DNA of 64,000 nt, taken from the NCBI RefSeq assembly GCF_006175995.1, contig NZ_VDMB01000009.1, positions 1 through 64,000 on the forward strand. The letters run 5' to 3'. Made by a program: the position numbers and the translations under genes. The notes under the pieces are model-generated. The model saw only the letters and a list, made by a program, of their open reading frames with translations. It made no database searches and was not told the DNA's origin. This DNA is from Desulfobotulus mexicanus. Lineage in GTDB: Bacteria; Desulfobacterota; Desulfobacteria; Desulfobacterales; ASO4-4. Positions 8,903-19,379 of the stretch are shown here, one piece after another. Within the stretch, counting starts at the first letter, position 1, and each line of letters starts with the position of its first letter.

Positions 8903-9253
8903 AAGTCCCCCTTTGCTGTACGGGCTGCGGATGGGAAGTCTGTGTTCAGGCATACAGAGTTTTTGTGCAACTGTTCAGCATGGTTTTAATTTCAGCAGTA
9001 TGGTTTCATCATAAGATAGCCTGTTGGTGAGTGACATATTTCAGAGCGTTTTAGCGGCCCCTTTTGCCCTCACCCCGGCACTCAGACCAACAAGCTTCAG
9101 CAAATAGAACAGATCCGGTTTGTAGCCTGTGTGCCGGGCAAGGCCCCGGCCCCTCTCCCAGTGGGCTGGGCTTTACCCACAATTTTTATCAAGCCTGTTG
9201 AGTTGCAAAAATGTAGCTTTGAGGGTGTCTAAATGCTCTTTTTCCCTCTCTTT

Positions 9254-9288
9254 CCTTAATGACCTTAAAGTCCTTAAGGTCATTAAGG
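9254..9288. repeat. Perfect 14-bp inverted repeat
   Basis: CCTTAATGACCTTA at 9254-9267 and its exact reverse complement at 9275-9288 enclose a 7-nt loop. It could fold on either strand. It adjoins a repeat shared with 56091-56150. Confidence 0.85.
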
Positions 9289-9289
9289 T

Positions 9290-9350
9290 CCTTAACGACA
9301 ATACTAACGACCGGCCTCAAGGCCATAAAGGAGCAGGTGGGGCAGACACA
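9290..9350 (+). repeat. Dispersed repeat, copy 1 (partner at 56091-56150)
   Basis: Begins cttaacgaca and continues through acgaccggcc and gccataaa to ggcagacaca. The same order of words with scattered substitutions is found on the same strand at 56091-56150, upstream of guaA. Confidence 0.75.
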
Positions 9351-9411
9351 ATCTGCACCTGTGAATGAATTGCGCAGCCCCTGTTTTGTAAAGAAAGGCC
9401 CCTGTGCCTGC

Positions 9412-9451
9412 TCCTTGGGTGAGAGTTCCATAAAGAATATTCTCACCCAAG
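9412..9451. other. Stem-loop, 12-bp perfect stem
   Basis: CCTTGGGTGAGA and TCTCACCCAAGG pair perfectly around a loop of about 16 nt. It lacks a clean T-run on either side, so it is not a textbook terminator. It lies downstream of nifK on the nif-coding strand. Confidence 0.65.
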
Positions 9452-9586
9452 GGGGGGAAACAGGCCTGCTGCCCACCATTTTCTCTATGTTAGTACCCCT
9501 GATTTCATAATTCCGGACTTATGGGTAAAGATAAGCCCAGTGGGAGAGGGGAGAAATAGAGACTGTGCGCCTTTCAGACCACCCGC

Positions 9587-10963
9587 TCAGATCACCAGCT
9601 CAAAGGATTCTTCCGGGCTGTCCCGGTCCTTGCGATCCAGAAGGGCATCCAGAATCTTTTCCATGAGCCGGATGCCGCCCATGTAGCCCACCGTTGGAAA
9701 ATAGCTGTGGCCTACCCGGTCAAAGATGGGAAAGCCGAAGCGCACAAAGGGCAGATCCTCATCCCTTGCCATGTATTTGCCGTAGGTGTTGCCCATGAGC
9801 AGATCCACCGGCTCCTTCTTAATCCATTGGTGGAGAAGGAAGAGATCACCATGGGCCTTGACGTTTACGGGCACGGGAAGATGGGCGGTCAGATCCCGGA
9901 TTTTCTGTTCAAAGGCCTTGCCCGGTGTACCCGTCACCACATGGACGGGGTGCATGTCCAAGGCCACCAGAAACTCCACCAGAGAGACGAGGGAGTCCGG
10001 ATCGCCGAAAAGGGCCACCCGTTTCTGGTAGAACCAGGCCTGCATGTCCGTCATCACATCAAGGAGTTTTCCCCTTTCCACGGCAATGCTTTCCGGAACA
10101 CTGACACCGCCCACTTTCCTCAGGGTGTCCACAAAGCGGTCCGTGGCCTGAAGACCGATGGGCAATTCCTGCGTATGGCAGGGTACCTTGCACTGGGCAT
10201 CCAGCTTGCGGGCCGCCAGATCCGAGGCCAGAGGTCCGAGGGCGATGGTGGCCTTGCTGTCTCCCGTAGCCTTCATTTCTGCAATCGTCACGCCGCCCTT
10301 GGGATACATGCGGAATTTTCCCGTCTGGGGTGCATTCAGCACATTGGAGGTATCGGGAAAGACGATGGTTTTCAGGCCCATGAGACCTGCCATGCGCTTG
10401 ACTTCTTCCATGTCCGAAGGTTCCACGTATCCGGGAATGATATTGAGGGTTTCATTTTTTTTGCCCGTGGATTCGGAAAAGGCCTTTACCATGCCCTGCA
10501 CCATGTTGGCAAAACCCGTGACATGAGAACCCACATAGCTGGGGGTGGAGGCATGGATCACGAATTTCCCCTCAGGGATTTTGCCTTCGTCTCTGGCCTT
10601 GATGGCGATCTGATTGAGGTCATCGCCAATGGTCTCTGAAAGGCAGGTGGTGTGTACGGCAATGATATCGGGCTCATAGACCGTGAAGATGTTGTCGATG
10701 GCCTGGAGCAGGTTGGCCTGTCCGCCGAAGACGGAAGCGCCTTCGGTGAAGGAACTGGTGGCCGCCATCACGGGCTCTCTGTAGTGGCGGGTGAGGGCGG
10801 AGCGGTGATAGGCGCAGCAGCCCTGGGAACCGTGGCTGTGGGGCAGGCAGCCGTGGAGGCCCAGTGCCGCATACATGGCCCCGATGGGCTGACAGGTCTT
10901 GGCCGGGTTGATCATGAGTCCCGTGCGTTCCACGGGTTCTGCGGATGTATGACGGAGGAGCAT
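9587..10963 (-). CDS. nifK: Nitrogenase molybdenum-iron protein beta chain NifK
   Basis: 458 residues. The beta subunit of dinitrogenase, sharing the P-cluster with NifD. P-cluster cysteines are visible as Cys24 (INPAKTCQPIG) and the GSQGCC pair near residues 49-50, with the third in the HTTCLSETIGDD region. Start ATG 10963 (MLLRHTSAEPVERTG) is chosen because it has an AAGGA site and gives the length of the short, Clostridium-type NifK that lacks the N-terminal extension of proteobacterial NifK. It follows nifD after 166 bp containing a strong hairpin. Confidence 0.96.
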   Translation of the reverse strand: MLLRHTSAEPVERTGLMINPAKTCQPIGAMYAALGLHGCLPHSHGSQGCCAYHRSALTRHYREPVMAATSSFTEGASVFGGQANLLQAIDNIFTVYEPDIIAVHTTCLSETIGDDLNQIAIKARDEGKIPEGKFVIHASTPSYVGSHVTGFANMVQGMVKAFSESTGKKNETLNIIPGYVEPSDMEEVKRMAGLMGLKTIVFPDTSNVLNAPQTGKFRMYPKGGVTIAEMKATGDSKATIALGPLASDLAARKLDAQCKVPCHTQELPIGLQATDRFVDTLRKVGGVSVPESIAVERGKLLDVMTDMQAWFYQKRVALFGDPDSLVSLVEFLVALDMHPVHVVTGTPGKAFEQKIRDLTAHLPVPVNVKAHGDLFLLHQWIKKEPVDLLMGNTYGKYMARDEDLPFVRFGFPIFDRVGHSYFPTVGYMGGIRLMEKILDALLDRKDRDSPEESFELVI

Positions 10964-11079
10964 GGGGATGTCCTTTCCTTGAATGTTGGATGCTGAGCAA
11001 GGCTCACAAATGGCCCTTTGTGCCTCTCTGTTTTTCATGGAGCAAATGAAAGAGAGATTGATGACCGTTAAAAATTGAA

Positions 11080-11118
11080 CCCCCGTGGGAGCGGGGAGGT
11101 TTCCGACTCCCACAGGGG
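11080..11118 (-). other. Stem-loop in the nifD-nifK spacer
   Basis: CCCCCGTGGGAG (11080-11091) and CTCCCACAGGGG (11107-11118) form a 12-bp stem with a single mismatched position, 11 bp past the nifD stop. It could stabilise the nifHD part of the transcript or reduce read-through; no T-run follows, so a strong terminator is unlikely. Confidence 0.6.
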
Positions 11119-11129
11119 CCACGGGCCTC

Positions 11130-12767
11130 TCAGGCAACCCAGGCGTAGTTGGCGGAGAGTTCAGGTTCAGCGGCCCATGGAGGCGTGATAAAGGACCAGA
11201 CCTTGGCGTTCACCATGCGCTCGATTTCCCCATAGAAATTGATGGCTCCCTTAAAGCCTGCATAGGGTCCGCCGGAGTCGTAGGAATGGAGCTGTTTCAT
11301 GGGAATGCCGCTCTTCTGGATGGCGTATTTTTCCTTGATGCCCGCGCAGAAGATGTCCGGCTTGAAGATTTCGATGAGCTTTTCCGTCTCAAACTGGCTG
11401 ATGTCATCAATGACCAGGGTGTTTTCTTTCATATCCGGCATCATGCCCCCGTATTCACGAAAATCTATCCCCTCGTTTTCCAGTTTTTTGAGGCTTTCCT
11501 CATCCTTTCGGGGGTCGTAGCGCTTTGCATCCGGCGTGATGTGCAGTTCTTCAATATTACGGGAATCCGCATCGATTTTGATGCTGGGCAGAACCTTGCG
11601 GCCTTCGTAGTCGTCCCTGTGGCCGAACTCATAGCCCGCTGCAAGGGTTTCCATGCCCAGCTCACCGAAAAGATCCTGATAATGATGGGCACGGGAACCG
11701 CCCACAAAGAGCATGGCCCGCTTGCCCTCACACCGGGGCTTTGCTTTTTCTAAAGATGCCATCACCGCTGGCATTTCCGCAGCAATTACTTCTTCCACCT
11801 TTGCCTTCAGCTCCTCATCCTCAAAATACTGGGCGATTTTACGCAATGACTTGGCCGTGGATTCCGCACCGATGAAATTCACCTTGATCCAGGGAATCCC
11901 GAACTTGGTTTCCATCATCTCCGCCATGTAGTTGATGGAGCGGTGGCACATGATGGCATTGAGGTCCGCCGTGTGGGAGTTGGCGAAGTGATCAATGGAC
12001 GAGTTCCCCGAATAGGTGGAGACAAGGCTGATGCCGCAGGCATCGAGAATCCGTTCGATCTCAAAAGAATCGCCGCCGATGTTGTATTCCCCCAGAAGAT
12101 TGATGCGGAACTTTCCTTTGCCTATGGTGTCGTTCAGCCCCACCACATGGGTGAAAATGCCGTTGTTGGCGATATGATGCCCTGCGGACTGGCTGACGCC
12201 CTTGTAGCCCTCGCAGCTGAAGGCAAAGACATTGATGCCGAGCTTTTCTTTCATTTCACGGGCCACGGCGTGAACATCGTCTCCGATGAGACCCACGGGA
12301 CAGGTGGAAAAAACGGAGATGGCTTTTGGATGAAAGAGATCAAAGGCCTCCTGAATGGCCTGTTTCAGCTTTTTTTCTCCCCCGAAAACAATGTGTTCAT
12401 CCTGCATGTCCGTGGTGAAGCAATAATTCATGAAGTTTTCATCGGTATCGGATTCGGGTCGGGTCTGGTTGCGGCGGGTGAGCCAGGAATAGTAGGCGCA
12501 GCCCACAGGCCCATGGGTGATGTTCACGATGTCCCGTGTGGGCCCCAGCACAACGCCCTTGCATCCGGCATAGGAGCATCCCCTCTGGGTGATGATGCCC
12601 GGAACGGTGCGCACATTGGCGCCCACTTCCGGCATTTTGCCGTTTGTGTCACTGCGGTTCACCAGAATCTGTTTTGCCCGTTTCCGGGCCACCTTGGTGG
12701 GATACTTGGCGAGGATCTCGGCTTTTATCTTTTCCAGCTTTGCAGCCGTATTTTTTTCGTCGCTCAT
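11130..12767 (-). CDS. nifD: Nitrogenase molybdenum-iron protein alpha chain NifD
   Basis: 545 residues. The alpha subunit, which holds FeMo-cofactor and half the P-cluster. Cys64 in RGCSYAGCKG and Cys90 in HGPVGCAYYSW are P-cluster ligands. The cofactor cysteine lies in IMCHRSINYMAEMM and the cofactor histidine in MKQLHSYDSGGPY. Between about residues 385 and 440 there is the additional segment seen in anaerobe-type NifD. Start ATG 12767 (MSDEKNT) has an AAGGA site; the open frame further upstream runs into tandem repeats. Confidence 0.97.
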   Translation of the reverse strand: MSDEKNTAAKLEKIKAEILAKYPTKVARKRAKQILVNRSDTNGKMPEVGANVRTVPGIITQRGCSYAGCKGVVLGPTRDIVNITHGPVGCAYYSWLTRRNQTRPESDTDENFMNYCFTTDMQDEHIVFGGEKKLKQAIQEAFDLFHPKAISVFSTCPVGLIGDDVHAVAREMKEKLGINVFAFSCEGYKGVSQSAGHHIANNGIFTHVVGLNDTIGKGKFRINLLGEYNIGGDSFEIERILDACGISLVSTYSGNSSIDHFANSHTADLNAIMCHRSINYMAEMMETKFGIPWIKVNFIGAESTAKSLRKIAQYFEDEELKAKVEEVIAAEMPAVMASLEKAKPRCEGKRAMLFVGGSRAHHYQDLFGELGMETLAAGYEFGHRDDYEGRKVLPSIKIDADSRNIEELHITPDAKRYDPRKDEESLKKLENEGIDFREYGGMMPDMKENTLVIDDISQFETEKLIEIFKPDIFCAGIKEKYAIQKSGIPMKQLHSYDSGGPYAGFKGAINFYGEIERMVNAKVWSFITPPWAAEPELSANYAWVA

Positions 12768-12827
12768 GGTCGTTTCCTTCATCATGGTCGTTTGGGTACC
12801 CTGAAATTGATTCCTTACCCCGGCCCT

Positions 12828-12915
12828 GGCTTCGAGAGCCTCAGCCACCGGTTTTGAGAGCCTCAGCCACCGGCTTTGAGGGCCTTAGCTACCGGCTTGA
12901 AAAGCCTCAGCCGAG
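12828..12915. repeat. Four tandem 22-bp repeats upstream of nifD
   Basis: Four consecutive 22-bp units based on ggcttcgagagcctcagccacc, decaying from first to last, fill the 181-bp spacer between nifI2 and nifD. They belong to the same family as those at 4380 and 57498. Confidence 0.88.
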
Positions 12916-12948
12916 AGGGCTAAAATCTTCCTGTTTCAGGAAATAACC

Positions 12949-13329
12949 TTACACCTCATCCAGTACGGCTTCTCCCCGTTCACCTGTGCGGATACGGATG
13001 GATTCTCTGGCCTGAAGGACAAAGATTTTGCCATCTCCGGATTTTCCCGTGCGGTTGACACCCATCAGGGTGGAAACCACCTTTTCCACAAGGCCGTCCG
13101 GCACCACAATGGAGATCATGCGTTTGGGGATGAGGCGGCTGGAATCTCCCAGCTGGGTAATGGCTTCCTCGTAACCCTTTTCCGCTCCTTTGAGCAGGGA
13201 GAGATCCACAATCCCTTTGCCCCGGCCCAGCACTTCCTTAGCGGTCATGGAGGTGATGCCCGCCTCCACCAACGCCCTTTTGGTCTGGTTCATGCGGTTC
13301 ATGCGAACGATGGCAATGATTTCTTTCAT
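12949..13329 (-). CDS. nifI2: PII-like nitrogenase regulator NifI2
   Basis: 126 residues of the PII/GlnB superfamily, with the family ending GDGKIFVLQARESIRIRTGE. In methanogens and other anaerobes NifI1 and NifI2 form a complex that switches nitrogenase off after ammonium addition and is relieved by 2-oxoglutarate. NifI2 assignment rests on the longer T-loop region (residues about 35-70), the order nifI1-nifI2 and placement before nifD. The start overlaps the nifI1 stop by 4 bp. Confidence 0.94.
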   Translation of the reverse strand: MKEIIAIVRMNRMNQTKRALVEAGITSMTAKEVLGRGKGIVDLSLLKGAEKGYEEAITQLGDSSRLIPKRMISIVVPDGLVEKVVSTLMGVNRTGKSGDGKIFVLQARESIRIRTGERGEAVLDEV

Positions 13330-13682
13330 ACCTGCACCTCCTCCAGCCCGCCGTCGGGGCTTTCCTTGATGCCGGAGCTGATGGTATAGGCTTCGACAAC
13401 GGGGGTGACAAAGATCTTGCCGTCTCCAAAGGCCCCTTTGTCGCCGCTGCGGGCCGCCTTCATGATGGTGCGGATCACGTATTCACAGTCCGCATCCTTC
13501 ACCACCGTAAAGAGCAGGTCTTTTTGAAGTTCATCGTAGGTGATGTCGCCGATCTTGATGCCCCGCTGCTTGCCGCGTCCCACCACGGAGAACTTGGTTA
13601 CTGCGGGAAAGCCCGCTTCCATGAGGTCGGAGAGAATACGGTCGCTGCGTTCAGGCCGGACAATGGCTTTAATGAGGTGCAT
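13326..13682 (-). CDS. nifI1: PII-like nitrogenase regulator NifI1
   Basis: 118 residues, PII family, with FSVVGRGKQRGIKIG leading into the T-loop and GAFGDGKIFVTPVVEAYTISSG near the end. It lies between nifH and nifI2, the standard place. The start is supported by a GGAGACCCCCC leader. NifI1 and NifI2 together post-translationally control dinitrogenase according to 2-oxoglutarate and nucleotide levels (family knowledge). A 393-bp repeat-containing spacer separates it from nifH. Confidence 0.94.
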   Translation of the reverse strand: MHLIKAIVRPERSDRILSDLMEAGFPAVTKFSVVGRGKQRGIKIGDITYDELQKDLLFTVVKDADCEYVIRTIMKAARSGDKGAFGDGKIFVTPVVEAYTISSGIKESPDGGLEEVQV

Positions 13683-13773
13683 GGGGGGTCTCCTTTTTTT
13701 AAGGTCTCGCAGATTCTGGTTACGATTTTGTAAGATTTAAGGCCTGCCAGGGGCCGGGTTTCCGGGTGAAAAA

Positions 13774-13826
13774 ATAATCTGATTACTACCCTGACTCAGC
13801 CAGAGCTTGCTGGTCAGGTTGTTTTC
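13774..13826 (+). repeat. Dispersed repeat, copy A (partner at 34239-34295)
   Basis: Contains aatctgattact, ccctgactcagcca and ttgctggtcaggtt in that order. The reverse complement of 34239-34295 carries the same words in the same order with few substitutions. Confidence 0.75.
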
Positions 13827-13851
13827 AGGCCCATGGTGCGGGCTTTAATAC

Positions 13852-13876
13852 GGGCAGGCGCAAGGCCTGCCCCTAC
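13852..13876 (-). repeat. REP-like hairpin headed by GTAG
   Basis: On the minus strand: GTAG, GGGCAGGC, 5-nt loop, GCCTGCCC; the stem is perfect over 8 bp. It forms an inverted pair with the hairpin at 13903-13927, a BIME-like arrangement. Confidence 0.75.
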
Positions 13877-13902
13877 AAATATTTTTTACGGCCCTGTTTT
13901 GT

Positions 13903-13927
13903 GTAGGGGCACCCTTTACGGGTGCCC
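13903..13927 (+). repeat. REP-like hairpin headed by GTAG
   Basis: GTAG, GGGCACCC, loop TTTAC, GGGTGCCC; perfect 8-bp stem. A near-identical hairpin is at 57621-57645. Confidence 0.78.
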
Positions 13928-14075
13928 GCGAACATGCGTAAAATCTGGTCATACAATTTCCATGATCAAGGTTTGTATGGCTGAAAGACAGTGGTAATCA
14001 GAAAAAATAAAGATCCAGAGAGATAGCTTTTAACTGTTCCTGCAAAGGCTTTTATTGCGACGATTCAGTTTTTTT

Positions 14076-16480
<2,405 letters not shown>

Positions 16481-16555
16481 GATGCTTTCCTCCTGGGATT
16501 TGGGGTTTGGGAAAAGTGCCTTGCTTTTCCCTTTTACTCTTGCCCTTGGAGTTAT

Positions 16556-16571
16556 TGCATACGCCGTGCCA
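16556..16571 (-). promoter_or_regulatory. Sigma-54 (-24/-12) promoter upstream of amtB
   Basis: The minus strand reads TGGCACGGCGTATGCA, matching the sigma-54 consensus TGGCACG-N4-TTGCW except for one base in the -12 box. The diagnostic GG and GC are exactly 10 nt apart. The -12 box lies about 76 bp before the amtB start. Confidence 0.85.
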
Positions 16572-16677
16572 ATGCTATGTTTTTAGTGATTGTATTCTTA
16601 AGCTGTTTGTTTTTTTAGTTTTTATTTCATGCTTTGTTTTGGTGAATTTTAATTTTAAAAATTGAGTTAGACATATT

Positions 16678-16693
16678 TGTATTATCTTGGACA
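16678..16693 (-). promoter_or_regulatory. NifA-type upstream activator site (TGT-N10-ACA)
   Basis: TGT, ten bases, ACA is a perfect match to the NifA binding consensus. Its centre is about 140 bp upstream of the transcription start predicted from the sigma-54 promoter, the usual distance for an enhancer-bound activator. Only six bases are fixed, so the support comes from the position. Confidence 0.62.
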
Positions 16694-17069
16694 GGTGTAT
16701 TCAAATTTGTATTTTTTTAATCAGGCTGGTTTGCGTGGAGAGTCACCATGATAATTTGCTTATGATCAAATCTTATCTTCTGAAACTCCCCATGGCTAAA
16801 GCTAGGGGCTTTATGGCGACTTTCGGTAACAGTTCCACACATTTTATTCAGAAATACCAACACTGTAATTTCAACAGCCTGGTGCCTGTTCATCTGTCTG
16901 ACAGACATGAAATTTAGAAAATTTAGCTGAAAAACGACCTTGTTTTTAGGGTTTCATCTGTTGCTCAAGCTCAATCAGGTTTGATTATTACAATGCTGCT
17001 CCCAGGGCAATCGGATTCCCGCATGGGATTACCCTGGGAGAGGATGAGACTTGCGCATGACAGCAGGCT

Positions 17070-18020
17070 TTACACATGGTTACGCAAAGCCAGTTCCGCA
17101 GGATGGGGGGTGAGATAGGTCTGCCGGGCCAGGTATTCCACATCGTATTTGCGGACATGGTGGCTGAAAAGAGTTATGGGCACAATCAGCGGGAGCTGAC
17201 CGTCGTGATAGCGGGTGATGATGTCAAGGAGTTCATGGCGTTCCGCATCCGGAAGCAATCGCTTGAAGTACCCCAGCATGTGCTGCAGCACATTGGTGTT
17301 TTTTTTACGTGTACTTTTTCGTGACAAAGCTGTCAGCAGCAGTTTTTCATATTCCTGAAACAGGCTCTCCCTTCCCATTTCTTTTCCCTTTGCCACAAGC
17401 CTTCCCATTTCTCTGTAATGTTCTGTACTGTGGCCGAGAATCAGCAGTTTGTTGTCCGTATGAAAAGAAACAAGATCAGCAAGCTTCATGCTCTGCCTTG
17501 CTTTGCGCCAGCGGGTCAGGGCAAAAATCCGTATAATGAAATTTTCACGAAGAACAGGATCATGCATCCTTCCATCTTCTTCTACAGGAATCAGGGGGAA
17601 TCGTTCCATGAAAGCCTTTGCAAAAACCCCCACTCCGTTTTTTGTGGCCGTATTGCCCGTTTCACTGTAAACCTTGACCCGTTCCATACCGGAGCTAGGG
17701 GATTTTGATTTAAAGATAAAGCCGCTGAGATTTTCTTTTTCCAGTGCATCCAGCCGATCTGCTGCCCAGTCCTGCATCTTTTGTGTATGATCTTCTCCGC
17801 TTTTACGGGTGATGAGACGGGGATTTTCCGGACTGCCCACAAGGCGCAGGGATTCCCTTGGAATGGGCATGCCGCATTCCACTTCCGGGCAGACAGGCAC
17901 ATATTCCACATACTGGCCAAGAGTATTGATGAGATAGAGATCTCTCTGGTGCCCACCGTCATACCGGACATTATTTCCCAGAAGACAGGAGCTGATACCA
18001 AGGGTGATGGTCTGGGGCAT
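17070..18020 (-). CDS. DUF523 and DUF1722 domain protein (YbgA-like)
   Basis: 316 residues. The N-terminal half is DUF523, recognisable by GISSCLLGNNVRYDGGHQRD and PVCPEVECGMPIPRE. The second half (from about residue 165) is DUF1722, as in E. coli YbgA, with HTDNKLLILGHSTEHYREMGRLVA. The same two-domain fusion is common in bacteria. A biochemical role is not firmly established; sulfur or tRNA-related functions have been suggested for DUF523. Start ATG 18020 is preceded by AAAGGAG. It follows the NamZ gene by about 30 bp on the same strand. Confidence 0.85.
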   Translation of the reverse strand: MPQTITLGISSCLLGNNVRYDGGHQRDLYLINTLGQYVEYVPVCPEVECGMPIPRESLRLVGSPENPRLITRKSGEDHTQKMQDWAADRLDALEKENLSGFIFKSKSPSSGMERVKVYSETGNTATKNGVGVFAKAFMERFPLIPVEEDGRMHDPVLRENFIIRIFALTRWRKARQSMKLADLVSFHTDNKLLILGHSTEHYREMGRLVAKGKEMGRESLFQEYEKLLLTALSRKSTRKKNTNVLQHMLGYFKRLLPDAERHELLDIITRYHDGQLPLIVPITLFSHHVRKYDVEYLARQTYLTPHPAELALRNHV

Positions 18021-18050
18021 GGTGTACTCCTTTATAAAATGAAGATGATA

Positions 18051-19241
18051 TCAGGAGCCAAAGGATGTTTTGGGTCCATACAGCAGAAACTCTTCTGCCT
18101 GCCTGCAATAATCTCTTTTCCCTTCCAGCCAGTTATTTCGGAGTTCTGCGATACTTTCACCGACACTGATGGCCTCCCTGAGCCGTCTGCTTCCAAGTAT
18201 CATATCCATGGGAAGCATCTTGTCTTCGTATTCATAGGGAGGGTTTTTAAAGGAAAAATGACTCGGATGCCTCTCCATAACTGCCTTCAGAAGGCATAGG
18301 CTTTGGTAGTAGGAGTTGTGTTTTTCGGGCGAGGTCACATGGATCTGAAATCCCATGCAGGGTTTTCCTGTCTGCTTACCCGATGTAGGCTCAAAGATGA
18401 CAGGCCTCAGAACACTTCCCCCAAGGGCATCTTCGGGAATTTTTCTTATAATGGCATCCGTATCCAGCCAGGGCGCACCGAAAAATTCAAAGGGCTTTGT
18501 TGTGCCACGGCCTTCGGAGAGATTAGTTCCTTCCCAGATAACCTGTCCGGGATATAAGAGGGCAGTTTCCGGTGTGGGCATATTGGGTGAGGGCAGTACC
18601 CAGGGGAGTCCGGTGTCTTTAAAAAACATCTCCCGCTGCCATCCTTTCATGGGAACCACAGCCAGGCTGGCACCAATATCAAATCTTTTATTGATCATCA
18701 GGGCATATTCACCGATGGTAAGTCCATGACGCATGGGAATGGGATAAAGCCCCACAAAGGAGGCGTATTCCGGCTCAAGGACATTGCCTTCCACCTTTAT
18801 GCCGGATACGGGATTGGGCCGGTCCAGAACCAGTATGGAAACATCCGCATCCCGTGCGGCTTCCATGCACAGGGCAAGGGTGTGGATGAAAGTATATACC
18901 CTTGTACCCACGTCCTGAATATCCACAATCAGCACGTCAATAAGTGCCAGCATTTCCTTTGTGGGTATGCGGGTTTCTCCGTAAAGACTGAAAACAGGAA
19001 TGCCCAGTGCCTTGTCATGGATGTGATCCGACTCAACCATATTATCCTGTTTTTCCGCAAAAAAACCATGCTGCGGGGAAAAAAGGGCGGCGAGCTGGCC
19101 GGGAAAACGCCGGTGGATCATATCCTTTGCATGGGTATAATCCGGCCCGATGGAAGCCGGGTTTGCAAGAAGGCCTAGTCTTTTATTTTTAAGAAAAGCA
19201 GGGGGATGGTTCAGAAGATTTTCGAGTCCTGTCTGTGTCAT
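18051..19241 (-). CDS. Exo-beta-N-acetylmuramidase NamZ family protein (DUF1343)
   Basis: 396 residues from ATG 19241, which is preceded by GGAGAG. The DUF1343/NamZ family removes N-acetylmuramic acid from peptidoglycan fragments. Visible hallmarks are GLLANPASIGPDYTHA, LFSPQHGFFAEKQD, DVLIVDIQDVGTRVYTFIHTLALCMEA, and VLDRPNPVSGIKVEGN. No signal peptide is seen in the chosen start, so it is probably cytoplasmic and acts in cell-wall recycling. The frame extends 76 codons upstream but that part has no family similarity. Confidence 0.86.
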   Translation of the reverse strand: MTQTGLENLLNHPPAFLKNKRLGLLANPASIGPDYTHAKDMIHRRFPGQLAALFSPQHGFFAEKQDNMVESDHIHDKALGIPVFSLYGETRIPTKEMLALIDVLIVDIQDVGTRVYTFIHTLALCMEAARDADVSILVLDRPNPVSGIKVEGNVLEPEYASFVGLYPIPMRHGLTIGEYALMINKRFDIGASLAVVPMKGWQREMFFKDTGLPWVLPSPNMPTPETALLYPGQVIWEGTNLSEGRGTTKPFEFFGAPWLDTDAIIRKIPEDALGGSVLRPVIFEPTSGKQTGKPCMGFQIHVTSPEKHNSYYQSLCLLKAVMERHPSHFSFKNPPYEYEDKMLPMDMILGSRRLREAISVGESIAELRNNWLEGKRDYCRQAEEFLLYGPKTSFGS

Positions 19242-19379
19242 GATCTCTCCGAAAATTGATGTCTGCCGGATTATACCTTTGCCTTGGACTTTGATTGTGC
19301 TACAAATCAGAATAAGTTGCAAATGAGGCCTTCTTTGGCAAGATATTTCCTCCCATAAGACACTGTTCAGGTGCCCTCC

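Larger units (their letters stand above)
8903..9586. other. Repeat-rich spacer between nifK and nifE
   Basis: No gene is supported in these 684 bp; the small open frames have no family features. The stretch holds a fragment related to the 347-bp element (8967-9040), a long-range inverted repeat (9150-9183 with 9519-9551), a perfect 14-bp inverted repeat (9254-9288), one copy of a dispersed 60-bp repeat (9290-9350), and a 12-bp hairpin (9412-9451). No convincing sigma-54 promoter for nifE was found by eye. Confidence 0.7.
13683..14075. other. Spacer between nifH and nifI1 with REP pair and dispersed repeat
   Basis: No gene is seen. From left to right it holds a dispersed repeat copy (13774-13826), two REP-like hairpins in inverted orientation (13852-13876 and 13903-13927), and AT-rich sequence. 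No sigma-54 promoter was recognised, so nifI1 may be read from upstream. Confidence 0.7.
16481..17069. other. AT-rich spacer upstream of amtB
   Basis: Apart from the sigma-54 promoter and activator site, this 589-bp region has no supported gene. A 14-bp hairpin with one mismatch (16999-17012 with 17027-17040) lies about 30 bp past the stop of the DUF523/DUF1722 gene and may end its transcript, though no T-run follows. Confidence 0.65.

Noticed and set aside
8865-8953. Longer NifE start at 8953
   Set aside because: No ribosome site precedes it, whereas ATG 8902 follows a GGGGG-type site and gives a family-typical N-terminus.
9189-9479. 96-codon minus-strand open frame in the nifK-nifE spacer
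   Set aside because: It is made of repeat DNA, including the 14-bp palindrome, and lacks a ribosome site or domain.
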